Shown here piece by piece: positions 18,335 to 28,289 of a DNA stretch of 64,000 nucleotides. The DNA lies in contig NZ_CP031705.1 in assembly GCF_022701255.1 (NCBI RefSeq), positions 372,001 to 436,000 of the forward strand. Reading direction: 5' to 3'. Source of the stretch: Microcoleus vaginatus HSN003. GTDB lineage: Bacteria; Cyanobacteriota; Cyanobacteriia; Cyanobacteriales; Microcoleaceae. The notes under the pieces were generated by a model that worked only from the letters and a program-made list of their open reading frames with translations, was not told the DNA's origin and searched no databases. Position numbers and translations under genes: made by a program. Within the stretch, counting starts at the first letter, position 1; each line of letters starts with the position of its first letter.

Positions 18335-21300
18335 CTAACAATCAACAGACTGCATTTCTATTTTCAACGCCGCTTCAACTCTTTGATACTCGGCCTCAAC
18401 CTGTTCTAAAAGCGCGCAGGCCGGATCAGGTAAAGGCTGGTTAGCATTCGTTCCGATGCGGCCCATGATTTCGAGTTCCTCGCACAGCTCAAACAAGCGA
18501 AAAGCACCGAGAGTACCGCTAATCGACTTTAAAGAGTGAGCCGATCGCCGCAAAGCCAGCGGATCAGCGTTGCACAGAGCCATAGAGATGCCTCGCAGCA
18601 GTTCGGGAGCTGTTTCGAGGTAAATCTCGATCGCCTCGTCCAAAGCTTCCACTTCTCGCAGTCCCTCTATAATCTTGCCACTCAGGGAATCGTGGCTCTG
18701 TGACAAAGCCCGATCGAGATTTGATGCACCCCAATCGACGACTGCCGGCGAATTGGGAATTGTCTGTTGTGGATTTCCTGCAACAGCCACATTCGATCGC
18801 CCCTCCCATTCACTCGTTCCTTCGATCTGTTCCGCCGGGGCATCCAAACAAACAATCGGCTGCAGACGATCGAATGCGGAGTTCGATGGAGATTTACACG
18901 CGAGCAAAGCTCGCACCAACTGGTCAATGGCGATCGGCTTGCTCAAATAGTCGTCCATCCCCGCAGCCATACACTCTTCGCGATCGCCCTGCATCGCATT
19001 TGCCGTCATCGCCACAATCCAAGGTCTCGTCGATTTTCGATTTTCGATTTTCGATTTTCGCTTGTTAGATTCCTCATCACTCAATTTTCGATTTTCGATT
19101 TTCGATTTTCGATGATTAGATTGCTCATCAGTTGCGGAAACTTCTGATTCTCCGGTGTGATTTTCTAAAGTTAAATCTGCTGAAAATTGCTCGCGGATGC
19201 GGCGGGTAGTTTCTAGTCCGTCCATTTCCGGCATTTGCACATCCATCAGCACCACATCGTAAGGCTGGCGGCGCAAAGCTTCGAGCACTTCGATACCGTT
19301 TCCCGCCACATCCGCGCGATACCCCATCCGCTGTAAAATTTGCAAAGCCACCTTCTGATTCACCAAATGATCGTCAGCCAACAGAATCCGCAGGGGTAAC
19401 TTCTCGGCCAGCGCGGGTATGCTTTGCAAGAAAGGCCCGCTAGTGCGCTGCCCTTTAAATTCAGTTGTCTGTTCTCCAAAAATATTGATTAAAACATTGT
19501 AAAGCTGAGATTGTTTGATGGGTTTATTCAAAAAAGCAGCAAAATCCATCTCCATAGCAGGGGGATTAATTTCTTGCCTGCCGATCGAAGTTAGCATCAC
19601 TAACGGCAACTTTTCGCAATCAGGGTACCGGCGAATTTGCGCCGCTAAAGCTAACCCGTCCATTTCCGGCATTTGCATATCCAAAACTGCCAAGTCAAAC
19701 ATCTCTTTAGCAGCCAGCCAATCTAAAGCCAAACGAGCCGAAGCTGAAGCCGTAGCCACCATTCCCCAAGACTGAGCTTGGAGAGTCAAAATTCTGCGGT
19801 TGGTAGCATTGTCATCGACAATTAAGACTCGCTTGCCAGCTAATTCAGGTTGAGAATTGCTCAAGTTAACTGGTAAGGAATTCTTGCAGCCAGAAACGAT
19901 CGTACTGAAATAAAAAGTAGAGCCAACGGATTTCATATTTTGGCCGATCGGCTTGTTGCTGAGTACAGGTTTGCCATAGCTATATTTTTCGGCAATTTCG
20001 CAAGATTCTCCCCATCCCAAATCAAAAATTGCCGATGATCTAAACTCTGCTGGAGGATTGCCCGCCACACTACCCATACTTTCTACCCACATCCGGCCGC
20101 CCATCATTTCGGCCAAACGCTTGCTAATTGCCAAACCCAATCCGGTACCGCCGTACTGCCTGCTCGTTGAAGAATCAACCTGGCTGAAAGATTTAAATAG
20201 CCGATCCATGCGATCGCTCGGAATGCCGATACCGGTATCTTTGACAGCAAAATGTATTTCGTATGCTGGGTTAATTGCTACCGGTTCGCCAGCAATTAAT
20301 GGCGGTTCTTTAGCGTTAGCCGCCGGCACTGAAATCTTTTTGGCAGTCACCGAAACCACCACTTCTCCAGCGTCGGTAAATTTAACAGCATTACTGAGCA
20401 AGTTGATTAAAATTTGCCTCAAACGGGTACTGTCGCCGATCGCCGTTGCGGGTACTGTACGATCGATCAAGTAACCCACTTCGAGTTGTTTTTCTGCCAC
20501 CTTGGCGGCTACCAAGTCTAGAGATTCCTCAATACAAGTGCGGATGTCAAACGGATGTTCCTCCAAGTCCAATTTGCCCGACTCTATTTTCGAGAAATCT
20601 AGAATATCGTTGATCAGCGTCAGCAAGGCATCGCCACTGCTGCGGATAGTTTCTACAAAATCGCGCTGTTCGCGAGTTAAGGGGGTATCTAGCAGCAAAC
20701 CAGTCATGCCGATGACTCCATTCATCGGAGTGCGAATTTCGTGGCTCATGGTGGCTAAAAATTCGCTTTTGGCTCTAGTAGCCGCCAGTGCTTGATCGCG
20801 AGCTTTTGCCAAATCTACGTCTGTTTGCTGACGTTCGAGTTCGCTTCCCACCCACTGAGCCATCAGTTTCACCAACTCTCTGTCTACAACTCGGAACGGT
20901 TCTGTCACAGGAGTCGGAGAAAAGAAGCACAGGGTGCCGTAAACTTCGCCTCCCACCGTGACGGGAATGCCCATGTAAGCTTCGATGGGGAAGGCTCGAT
21001 CGTCAATGTTGAAGGAAAAACCCGAAAATCTCACCGACTCAAAGTAAATCGGTTCTTTTGCCATTGCCGTAGCGACGCAGAAAGTTTTTTCCAGATCATA
21101 GATTTGGTCTTTGACGATCGACCCGTCGGGACACTCAACAGCCATGATTTGATAGTTGTCGCCTTGAATGCAGGACAAAATTCCCACGGACAGGCCTAAA
21201 TGCCGACATCCCATCGCCAGCAGTTCTTGGAGGCGCAAATCAAAGGTAGAGAGGTGGTTGAGCGGGTCTGTACGGGGAGCCGAAGTCACTTGGTACAAAG

Positions 21301-22831
21301 CTTTGATTGCAGCTTCGCTTTCTCGCAGTTCTTGTTCTGTTTGCTTCCGCACGCTGATGTCGCGGGAAATGCCGATAATTTCTTGCACTTCGCCGGTTTG
21401 GGGATCGGTGATGGTGCGGCCGGTGGTTTCAAACCAAATGTATTTGCCGTCTTTGCGGCGGATGCGGTAGCTGACGGTGTAAGTCACCGGAAGAGCCAGG
21501 ACTTTCCAGTGAGCTTTGGCAATTGTTTCTAAATCGTCGGGGTGAAAATAATCGTTGGGGACGCCGCCGATGAGTTCCGAAGGTTCGTATCCCAGCAAAG
21601 CCCGGCTGGCGGGCGAGACGTAAATAAACACGCCTTTGGGGTCGTGTCTTGTGATCATGTCGGTTGAGTTTTCGGCCATCAACCTATAGCGGTCTTCGCT
21701 TTCATTACGTTCGACTTGAGAATTGCCCAATGCTTCTAGCATTCGGTTGATGGCGTCGGCCAAGCTGGCGAGTTCATCTGCTCCGGCCATCTGAACTCTC
21801 AAGCTTGGGTCGCCGTTGGCTGCGATGTTGCTGACGCTGGTGCTCAAGGAAGCCAATCTCGCTAAGACTAATTTTTCTAGCAACAGCAGGGTGATGGCGC
21901 TAAATATTAAACCTACTGCCAGTATTGATAAGGTAAACAGCTCCAAGGTAGCCTGACCTTGGCCGTAGATGATGCGATCTGTCTCTACTCGCAGCAGCAG
22001 CGCTAGGTTGCCGTGGATGTCGCGAATCAGGGCGTATCCTGCGACTAAGCTGTCGCTGAGTGGCTCGACTAAAATTTCTACTGATTTGAGGTTGGAAATT
22101 TTGAGTTTGACATTTTCCAACTCCTGCCTCGATCGAGCCAGCGCCTTGGCGCTGTACCCGGAGTAGTTCGCGGCTCCAACTTTAAAATCTAAACTCGGCA
22201 ATCTAAAATCCACTGACAGGTGAGTCAGTTCTGAAAGCAAACCGATTTCGCTGCTGTCGAGGTAGCGTCCCAAGATCAGCGTCCCACGCGGCGGGCCTTG
22301 AGCGTTGCTGTTCAAGATGGGCTTGGAGGCAATCAGCAGCCTGGCTTCTGGCAGGGTGAGGACGCCTGTTTTGTTGGGGCCGGAGCGATCGCCAGGGACT
22401 GTCGATGAGTCTATTAGTGCCTCGGTCAAGTGCTGTTTTAAGCTTTCGGGAATCGGGATTTCGGTTTTGGATTTCAGGTCGAAACCTTTACTGAAGATCG
22501 TCTTACCGTTGGAGTCAAGCAACACCAATAAGTTTAGTCTCAAGTAAATAAATGTCGAATCGACGAAATTTGACTTGACAAAATTTTCGTTCCGTGTTTC
22601 GACGAAAGAGTAAGTATCGTCCCACTCGGCGTAATCTTGGGCGCTGGTGTCTAAATTCGACAAGTCATCATCTAATGCGTCCAAAGCCCGTGCGACATCC
22701 TGGCGGACGTACTGTGCCTCCAGGTTGTGAAAATCATGCAGCAAAATAGTTGATGCAGTGGCATAGAGAACCACAATCAGGCTGATCAGCGCTGCACCGA
22801 TGATTAATAGTGTTTTTTTTCGGAGTTGCAT
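18335..22831 (-). CDS. hybrid sensor histidine kinase (CHASE4-HAMP-PAS-GAF-HK-REC-REC-HPt)
   Basis: 1498 residues. Membrane helix (about 8-30), CHASE4-type extracytoplasmic sensor (about 35-290, [11 protein letters not shown]), second helix (297-320), HAMP (about 320-370), PAS (380-495), GAF (505-665), HisKA with phospho-acceptor His697 in [11 protein letters not shown], HATPase (about 765-975, DTGIGIP and GGTGLGL). Then receiver 1 (phospho-Asp1051 in DMQMPEMDG), receiver 2 (Asp1197) and an HPt domain with His1432 (AHSLKSISG). All relay residues are present, so a complete His-Asp-Asp-His relay is possible. Two insertions are odd: about 45 residues near 920-968 in the ATPase domain, and an STRR-encoded stretch at about 1217-1268 in receiver 2. 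The ligand and output regulator are unknown. Confidence 0.93.
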   Translation of the reverse strand: MQLRKKTLLIIGAALISLIVVLYATASTILLHDFHNLEAQYVRQDVARALDALDDDLSNLDTSAQDYAEWDDTYSFVETRNENFVKSNFVDSTFIYLRLNLLVLLDSNGKTIFSKGFDLKSKTEIPIPESLKQHLTEALIDSSTVPGDRSGPNKTGVLTLPEARLLIASKPILNSNAQGPPRGTLILGRYLDSSEIGLLSELTHLSVDFRLPSLDFKVGAANYSGYSAKALARSRQELENVKLKISNLKSVEILVEPLSDSLVAGYALIRDIHGNLALLLRVETDRIIYGQGQATLELFTLSILAVGLIFSAITLLLLEKLVLARLASLSTSVSNIAANGDPSLRVQMAGADELASLADAINRMLEALGNSQVERNESEDRYRLMAENSTDMITRHDPKGVFIYVSPASRALLGYEPSELIGGVPNDYFHPDDLETIAKAHWKVLALPVTYTVSYRIRRKDGKYIWFETTGRTITDPQTGEVQEIIGISRDISVRKQTEQELRESEAAIKALYQVTSAPRTDPLNHLSTFDLRLQELLAMGCRHLGLSVGILSCIQGDNYQIMAVECPDGSIVKDQIYDLEKTFCVATAMAKEPIYFESVRFSGFSFNIDDRAFPIEAYMGIPVTVGGEVYGTLCFFSPTPVTEPFRVVDRELVKLMAQWVGSELERQQTDVDLAKARDQALAATRAKSEFLATMSHEIRTPMNGVIGMTGLLLDTPLTREQRDFVETIRSSGDALLTLINDILDFSKIESGKLDLEEHPFDIRTCIEESLDLVAAKVAEKQLEVGYLIDRTVPATAIGDSTRLRQILINLLSNAVKFTDAGEVVVSVTAKKISVPAANAKEPPLIAGEPVAINPAYEIHFAVKDTGIGIPSDRMDRLFKSFSQVDSSTSRQYGGTGLGLAISKRLAEMMGGRMWVESMGSVAGNPPAEFRSSAIFDLGWGESCEIAEKYSYGKPVLSNKPIGQNMKSVGSTFYFSTIVSGCKNSLPVNLSNSQPELAGKRVLIVDDNATNRRILTLQAQSWGMVATASASARLALDWLAAKEMFDLAVLDMQMPEMDGLALAAQIRRYPDCEKLPLVMLTSIGRQEINPPAMEMDFAAFLNKPIKQSQLYNVLINIFGEQTTEFKGQRTSGPFLQSIPALAEKLPLRILLADDHLVNQKVALQILQRMGYRADVAGNGIEVLEALRRQPYDVVLMDVQMPEMDGLETTRRIREQFSADLTLENHTGESEVSATDEQSNHRKSKIENRKLSDEESNKRKSKIENRKSTRPWIVAMTANAMQGDREECMAAGMDDYLSKPIAIDQLVRALLACKSPSNSAFDRLQPIVCLDAPAEQIEGTSEWEGRSNVAVAGNPQQTIPNSPAVVDWGASNLDRALSQSHDSLSGKIIEGLREVEALDEAIEIYLETAPELLRGISMALCNADPLALRRSAHSLKSISGTLGAFRLFELCEELEIMGRIGTNANQPLPDPACALLEQVEAEYQRVEAALKIEMQSVDC
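19031..19112. repeat. heptamer STRR array inside the kinase coding sequence
   Basis: Two arrays of the unit TTTTCGA (19031-19060 and 19085-19112) are separated by a spacer containing TTAGATTCCTCATCA; a related spacer, TTAGATTGCTCATCA, follows the second array. In the gene frame they encode the repeated KSKIENRK. The same heptamer type occurs in non-coding sites of this window (51593-51626, 56768-56833). The array is in frame and sits between beta-3 and beta-4 of receiver 2. Confidence 0.9.
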
Positions 22832-23623
22832 GGCGTCGCCCTCCTCACGGTGCTACTAGGCAACTAGCCAGGAGAGGTTTGAGACGTAGGTTGTTTAGCA
22901 TTGGCGATCGCAGGGCCTGCGTGTTTGGACTGTTCTGGGGTGACTGGGCAAAGCCCTTGGTATTTCCAAGGTATCCGGTATGTTGCCCCCCACAGTCAGT
23001 GTAGTATTTTCACAGCTTTAGTTCCCTATTATGCACAACCTATGACCTACAATTTATAATCTGACGATCGGCATCTTCAAAATAAACCGCCGATCGAACT
23101 CAAAAAAGTTTGCGTTTGATACTGACGCAGCCAGGGAAGCGGGCGGTTGGCATAATAGGCGTGCTGGGTTGAGAACTCTCACTATTATTGTACCTAAAAA
23201 ATATTGAGGAGAGAGCGGACTGGCGCGCCGACTTGCGCCTGCCAAAACGTTCTCATTCCCATAGCTGTTTTTTTAATTTTTGTCGTTACTATAGCAATCG
23301 TTGCAGGAGTAGTGGAATAAGCCCAAAAGCCTATCCAGTCTAGAAGCTTGAACCGCGTTCAACAATTGTGATAGCACAGGCAATGAATATCCGGCGACTT
23401 TTCATTTACATCCGCAAATAAAATATACAAAAATCAAAAAAAGCAGCTTTTCACTTTTTTATTTTAAATTAATCCAAACTGCTAATTAAAATGTATAAAT
23501 CCACAGTTTGCACAATCCTCAACAAACGGGTAGGAACGGGTTTACCCATAACATTATTCAACAGTACCAACAAACTAATAAAAACCCGTTCCCACTCCCG
23601 GAGCAAATCCTTTACTAACATTA
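22832..23623. other. intergenic region upstream of the histidine kinase
   Basis: About 790 bases between the kinase start and the IS630-type element. Only short, unconvincing open frames occur (for example 23054-23245 reverse and 23491-23682 forward). The kinase promoter must lie here. A GGGAACGGGTTT-type motif occurs in both orientations around 23535-23595 as an imperfect inverted repeat. I see no recognisable gene. Confidence 0.4.
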
Positions 23624-24800
23624 TAGCAATCCTAAATCATTATCATGATTGTGATACAATTATATGCAATACTCGATCGTGACCATAAAAAAATGAATAA
23701 CTTACAACTGCAACAAAAAGATAGGCAAAAAGAAATAGATTGTTTAGAATCTTTCATTAAAAGCGATATAGATGCCAGAGAACTAAAACGAGCAATAGCT
23801 GTAAGGATGGCGCTCTCAGGTAATATCTACCATGAGATCAGCAAAATTTTAGGTGTAAGTAATTTTTTTATTGGTTATTGGAAAAAACAATTTAAAACCA
23901 AAGGCATCGCCGGAATCAAACTAGGACATAAAGGGTCAAAAGGGTATTTAACAGCTCTACAAAATACTGAAGTAATCGAGTGGTTAAGAAATAAAGAATA
24001 TTGGAATTTAGATGAGCTAGTTACTTATTTAGAACAAGAATTTGGTGTGATATATAAATCAAAACAGAGTTACTATGAACTTTTTGACCGGGCGAAAATT
24101 AGTTGGAAAAAAACTCAAAAAATTAATCCTAAATTTGATAAAGAACTGGTAAAAAAAAAGACGGAAGAAATTAACGATATTTTATTTAAAAACAAGGCTG
24201 GTATAGAGTCTGGGGAAATAATAGTATTGTTTTTAGATGAATGTCATCTACTTCATGGTGATCTGACTGGTTATGTTTGGGGTCAATCCCAAATCCGAAT
24301 TGAAGTCCCAATTACCAATGAAAAAGATAGACAAACTTATTTTGGCGCACTCAATTATCAAAGCAAAGAATTCCATGTTCAGAGCCATCCATCTGGTGAT
24401 GGAAAATCAACAGTTAAATTCATAAAATACTTACAAGATAAATATAAAAATCGCAAGATTATCTTGATTTGGGATGGAGCTAGTTATCATAAATATGGAG
24501 AATTTAGAGACTTTTTATTAGAACTCAATGCTGCCAAAGAACCTGCTAATTGGTCAATTACTTGTATTTTATTTGCTCCCAATGCTCCCCAACAGAACCC
24601 CGTTGAAGATATTTGGTTACAAGCTAAAAACTTTTTAAGAAAGTATTGGTATTTATGTAGGTCTTTTAAGATTGTCAAGTTTCTGTTTGAGTTTTTTACT
24701 AACGAACATAAATTTGATTTCCCCAAAATACGTCAATATACTTACACACAGAAAATCATTTAGGATTGCTCTAGATATAGAAAATCATTTAGGATTGCTA
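23624..24800 (+). mobile_element. IS630-type insertion sequence
   Basis: The left end TAGCAATCCTAAATCAT (from 23624) and the inverted right end (to 24800) match over about 17 bases with one mismatch. A TA dinucleotide flanks both sides (23622-23623 and 24801-24802), the target duplication expected for IS630/Tc1 elements. Length is about 1177 bases with one transposase gene. The right end is duplicated: the 20-mer GAAAATCATTTAGGATTGCT occurs at 24751-24770 and again at 24780-24799. The inner copy supplies the last codons and stop of the transposase. Confidence 0.85.
23693..24763 (+). CDS. IS630-family DDE transposase
   Basis: About 356 residues from the ATG at 23693 (MNNLQLQQ). An upstream ATG at 23645 overlaps the inverted-repeat region and is less likely. 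The N-terminal part is a helix-turn-helix domain (RMALSGNIYHEISKILGVS) with a second DNA-binding winged part. The catalytic triad is visible as LFLDECHLL, LIWDGASYH and QQNPVEDIW, in the spacing expected for a DDE transposase. No frameshift or internal stop is present, so the element may be active. AT-rich composition and codon use differ from neighbouring genes, as expected for a mobile gene. Confidence 0.93.
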   Translation: MNNLQLQQKDRQKEIDCLESFIKSDIDARELKRAIAVRMALSGNIYHEISKILGVSNFFIGYWKKQFKTKGIAGIKLGHKGSKGYLTALQNTEVIEWLRNKEYWNLDELVTYLEQEFGVIYKSKQSYYELFDRAKISWKKTQKINPKFDKELVKKKTEEINDILFKNKAGIESGEIIVLFLDECHLLHGDLTGYVWGQSQIRIEVPITNEKDRQTYFGALNYQSKEFHVQSHPSGDGKSTVKFIKYLQDKYKNRKIILIWDGASYHKYGEFRDFLLELNAAKEPANWSITCILFAPNAPQQNPVEDIWLQAKNFLRKYWYLCRSFKIVKFLFEFFTNEHKFDFPKIRQYTYTQKII

Positions 24801-24868
24801 TAGTGCCTGATATTAGTAGAAACTCACATCAGGCACTATCTGCAATCCGATCGCAACAGAAGTCTTGT

Positions 24869-27800
24869 TTATCGGATGACGGCTAAAGCACCGGCGCCTG
24901 CTGCTGCTGCTGCCGAAGTAAGAGCGGTGAAAAACAGCCACCAAGAAGCAACTTCTGCTGCTTTCCGAGTTTCTTCGGCTTGTTTTTCAGCTTGCACTTT
25001 GATGCTTTCGAGGCGAAGCTGCGCTTCTTGCTGCAAGCGTTCTGCTCTTTGCAAGACGCTGTTGCGGCTTCTTTCAATTTGGTCGATCAAGCGGTTGGCA
25101 TCTGCTTCGGAAATGTCATCGCGCGAACTCATTAGTGCTACTAAAGTATCGCGGTTGAAATGACCAAGCCGATCGCGCAAAGCATCAAATCCGGCTTGCG
25201 GATCGTCAAATAACTTCCGCACGTCCCGCGTAATTCCTTCGTAGTTAAGTTCAGGGCGATCGAGCGAATTGAGGTAATCCCGAATTTTTCCGAGAATCCC
25301 GTCAATTACCGACTGAATACCCTCTTGTATTTTCTGAATTTGCATTGCGAACTCGTCGCGCACCGACAAAATTCCATCGACAATGCGATTGGCTTCTGCT
25401 TCAGAAATATCCGGCCGCTGAGACAGCAGAGAAACAACTGTAGCTCGATCGATGTGTGACAAGCGCTCGCCCAAACTGTAAGCGCCGACTTTCGGGTCAT
25501 GCAGCAGCAGTTGCAAGTCGCGCTTGATGGCGTCGGGATTTAATTCATCCTTGCCGGTATTACGCAAATAATCTTGTAAAACACTCTGAAAATCCTGCAC
25601 TTGGCTTTGCATCCGCTTTGCCAAACGGCGCGGCGCTTTCACAATCGAGCCCAGGGTTTCCTGCACTTGGTCAATAATTTGATTGACTTGTTGCTCGCTC
25701 AAATCTTGTCTCTGAGAAAGCAGTTTTACCAAAGTATCGCGATCGACTTGAGACAGGCGGCCCCGCAGCGCTAAAGCTCCTTCTTTGGGATTTTCCAGCA
25801 GTTTTGTCAAATCCCGCTTAATCCCTTCTGGATTGAGTTCTGATTTGCCCGTATTGCGGAGGTAATCTGCAAGGGCGGTTGTTGTATTGTCGTACTGATC
25901 CTTAGCTTTTTCCGCCAACTTTTGCGGCGTATGCAGCGCGCTGTGCCAAGTTTCTTCAGTGCTGTCGAGAAGCTGATTTACTTGGTCTTCGCTGAGGTCT
26001 TTCCGCTGAGATAGCAATTTTACCAAACTTTGGCGATCGAACCTAGAAGCTCTAGCTCTCAACGCCCACATTCCCGCTTCCGGGTTGTCCAGCAGCGTTT
26101 TGAAATCGCGCTTGATGCCTTCGGGATTGAGTTCTTCTTTGCCCGTAGACTTCAAGTATTCTTGTACTCTTTGCCACTGGTTGTCTAGTCGGGCTTGCGC
26201 TGCTTCTTGCAGACCTTTAGCATCTGCTAAAACTACCTCTCGCGTCCTTTCCAACTCTTGAACAATCTGTTCTACCTCCTGGAATCCGAAGTTTTCGCGA
26301 CCTCGGAGAATTTGCACAAAACTGTCGCGGGTGTAAGGAGAAAGCCGATCGCGCAACTGTTCGTAACTAGCGTCGGAATCCTCTAAGATTTTTTTGAAAT
26401 CCCTCCCGATACCTGCTGCTGTCAGTTCTTCTTTCGGCGTCAGCTTCAAATAAGTTTCCAGTCGCCACTGCAAATCGCGAGCTTTTTCTTGCTCCTCAGC
26501 AAAGATTACGGTTTGTAAAACGCGCTGTCTAATTGCTTCTAATTCCTGGGAAATTTGTTTAATTTTGTCTTGGGTAAAAACGCCTCGACTGGCCAGAGTT
26601 TCCTCAAAATTTGCCTGTTTGAGTTTTTCTAATTCGCGGCGCACAGTTCCTGGATTGGCCGTAGGATCGTAGAGCACGTCACGAAATTCGCGCTCGATCG
26701 CTTGCGGGTTCATCTGCCACGAATAAGTGTTGAGTAGGTAGTTTTCTACGTCGGCACGAATTGGGCTGTAAGTTACGGGTTCGCCTTTGACTTGAGCGGT
26801 AACTTTATCAGTTTGCTGGCTAACTTTGTCTTTAGCTGCTTTAAGCTGACCGACTACTTTTTCAACATCGAAGTCGGACATATCCGTGCGACCCAATACT
26901 ATTCCCATTAAAGCATTGACTGCCATTGTCGTTGCTTGGTTCATCATGGTCGGGCTTTGTCCCGAATTTTGACCACCGCCCAGATTGCTGAGGGCTTTTT
27001 CTACCCTACTTGCCAATGTATCTGAGACCAAATCTCCCGATTTTGCAGATTTGAGGTAGTCTACTAATTGGGCGATGCCGTCTGATTGCTGCCCTTGTTT
27101 TCCTACTTGTTTCCAAGCATCTTGAAGTTGGTCTACAATCCGGTTTACGTCGCGTTTTGATAAGTCCGATCGCGAACTTACTAAATCTACGAGAGTTTGC
27201 CGATCGAGATTCGGCAAATTTTCGGCCGCAATGGTTTTTAGTTGCGGATCATTAAGCAATTTTTCAAACTCGCTACGCATCCCTTTGATGTCTAATTCTG
27301 GCGGTTTGAGGCTTTGGATGTAGTCTTCGACGTTTTCGCGCAAGCTTGTGGGGTCGATCGCGCTACCCAGTTCATGGCCCACTGCTGCTGCTGCTGCTTT
27401 CGCTGTGGCGACGACTTGGTTGCTGGCTGCTTTGGCGCCGATGGCCGAGGCTGCGGTGCCGAGAATGGCTTGAAAGCCTGATGTGGCAGTGTTGACGACG
27501 GAACCGATCAGGGAACCGACGGTGGTGGAACTCACCCAGACAAGCATTGAGAAATAGGTGGCCCACACGACTAAACCGACGATCGCACCTAAACCGGGAC
27601 TGCTAATCAAGCTAAGCTTAACTGCTAGCAAGCAAGCGAAGAATAAAGCGATGGTGACGGTGATTAGCGTCCAAGTACCTACCTTTCGACCGATGTGGCG
27701 GACTGGGGAGCTGCCGCTATCGGACTGGTGGCTGTCATCGTCGTGGGATTGTCCAATGTAGGAAAGGCCCGCTGCTACTGATAAATTTGTTAGCAAGAGT

Positions 27801-27973
27801 TGGAAAGCGCAGGCTAGTACGACTCCAGCTATCAAGGCGATAAAAAATTGCGGCCCGGAATAGAGGAGTGCTGCGTCTTCTGCTGTGTTTGTAGTAGTCT
27901 GCTGTACTGGCACTTGAGCCAGCCAGAAGCCGATGTTATACAGTTGTGGATTTATTGGCAAATTTTGATACAT
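24869..27973 (-). CDS. large membrane protein with about eight tandem helical modules
   Basis: 1034 residues. About three hydrophobic segments lie near the N-terminus (about 41-65, 100-122, 127-150) and one at the extreme C-terminus (1010-1032, WWLFFTALTSAAAAAGAGAL). Between them are about eight copies of a roughly 95-residue module starting near 212, 300 (degenerate), 408, 503, 602, 699, 799 and 896. Each has a first half of the type YLRNTGKSELNPEGIKRDL followed by a second half such as DRDTLVKLLSQRQDLSE. A short coiled-coil (975-1005) precedes the last helix. The module resembles a helix-extended-loop-helix, but I cannot name it. A structural or scaffolding role at the membrane is an inference. 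It stands alone on the reverse strand. Confidence 0.9.
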   Translation of the reverse strand: MYQNLPINPQLYNIGFWLAQVPVQQTTTNTAEDAALLYSGPQFFIALIAGVVLACAFQLLLTNLSVAAGLSYIGQSHDDDSHQSDSGSSPVRHIGRKVGTWTLITVTIALFFACLLAVKLSLISSPGLGAIVGLVVWATYFSMLVWVSSTTVGSLIGSVVNTATSGFQAILGTAASAIGAKAASNQVVATAKAAAAAVGHELGSAIDPTSLRENVEDYIQSLKPPELDIKGMRSEFEKLLNDPQLKTIAAENLPNLDRQTLVDLVSSRSDLSKRDVNRIVDQLQDAWKQVGKQGQQSDGIAQLVDYLKSAKSGDLVSDTLASRVEKALSNLGGGQNSGQSPTMMNQATTMAVNALMGIVLGRTDMSDFDVEKVVGQLKAAKDKVSQQTDKVTAQVKGEPVTYSPIRADVENYLLNTYSWQMNPQAIEREFRDVLYDPTANPGTVRRELEKLKQANFEETLASRGVFTQDKIKQISQELEAIRQRVLQTVIFAEEQEKARDLQWRLETYLKLTPKEELTAAGIGRDFKKILEDSDASYEQLRDRLSPYTRDSFVQILRGRENFGFQEVEQIVQELERTREVVLADAKGLQEAAQARLDNQWQRVQEYLKSTGKEELNPEGIKRDFKTLLDNPEAGMWALRARASRFDRQSLVKLLSQRKDLSEDQVNQLLDSTEETWHSALHTPQKLAEKAKDQYDNTTTALADYLRNTGKSELNPEGIKRDLTKLLENPKEGALALRGRLSQVDRDTLVKLLSQRQDLSEQQVNQIIDQVQETLGSIVKAPRRLAKRMQSQVQDFQSVLQDYLRNTGKDELNPDAIKRDLQLLLHDPKVGAYSLGERLSHIDRATVVSLLSQRPDISEAEANRIVDGILSVRDEFAMQIQKIQEGIQSVIDGILGKIRDYLNSLDRPELNYEGITRDVRKLFDDPQAGFDALRDRLGHFNRDTLVALMSSRDDISEADANRLIDQIERSRNSVLQRAERLQQEAQLRLESIKVQAEKQAEETRKAAEVASWWLFFTALTSAAAAAGAGALAVIR

Positions 27974-28289
27974 AGTATATTCCTCGTTAAGCAGTGGGTG
28001 CGCGCGCTCATTGGCGCAAGTTAACCAATGTATAGCTTTAGACTTATGCCCCCAATGGCAAGCATCGCCTTATTGACGAGCTAAAGCATCCCCCTACAGT
28101 TGGAAGTGTAGAAATATGTCTGCGGCCGGCTGTCACTTTAGGAAGATTTATGGTATGTAAGTCTGATTAAAAGAATCGCAAAGGAAAATCTTTGGTCGAT
28201 CGATATTAAGAGTCGCACAGAAACCGAGACAAATTGTTCACAATTTCTCAACCAATGCCATAGCAAATTAGCTTTCAAGGAATTCGATC
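27974..28289. other. divergent promoter region
   Basis: Separates the reverse-strand repeat protein from the forward flavoprotein gene. It contains GGCATTGG-type and HIP1-like CGATCGAT motifs but no gene. AAGGA at about 28277-28281 is the ribosome binding site of the flavoprotein gene. Confidence 0.45.

Noticed and set aside
23491..23682. 63-codon forward frame before the IS630 transposase
   Set aside because: Runs into the inverted repeat of the element and has no protein-like composition.
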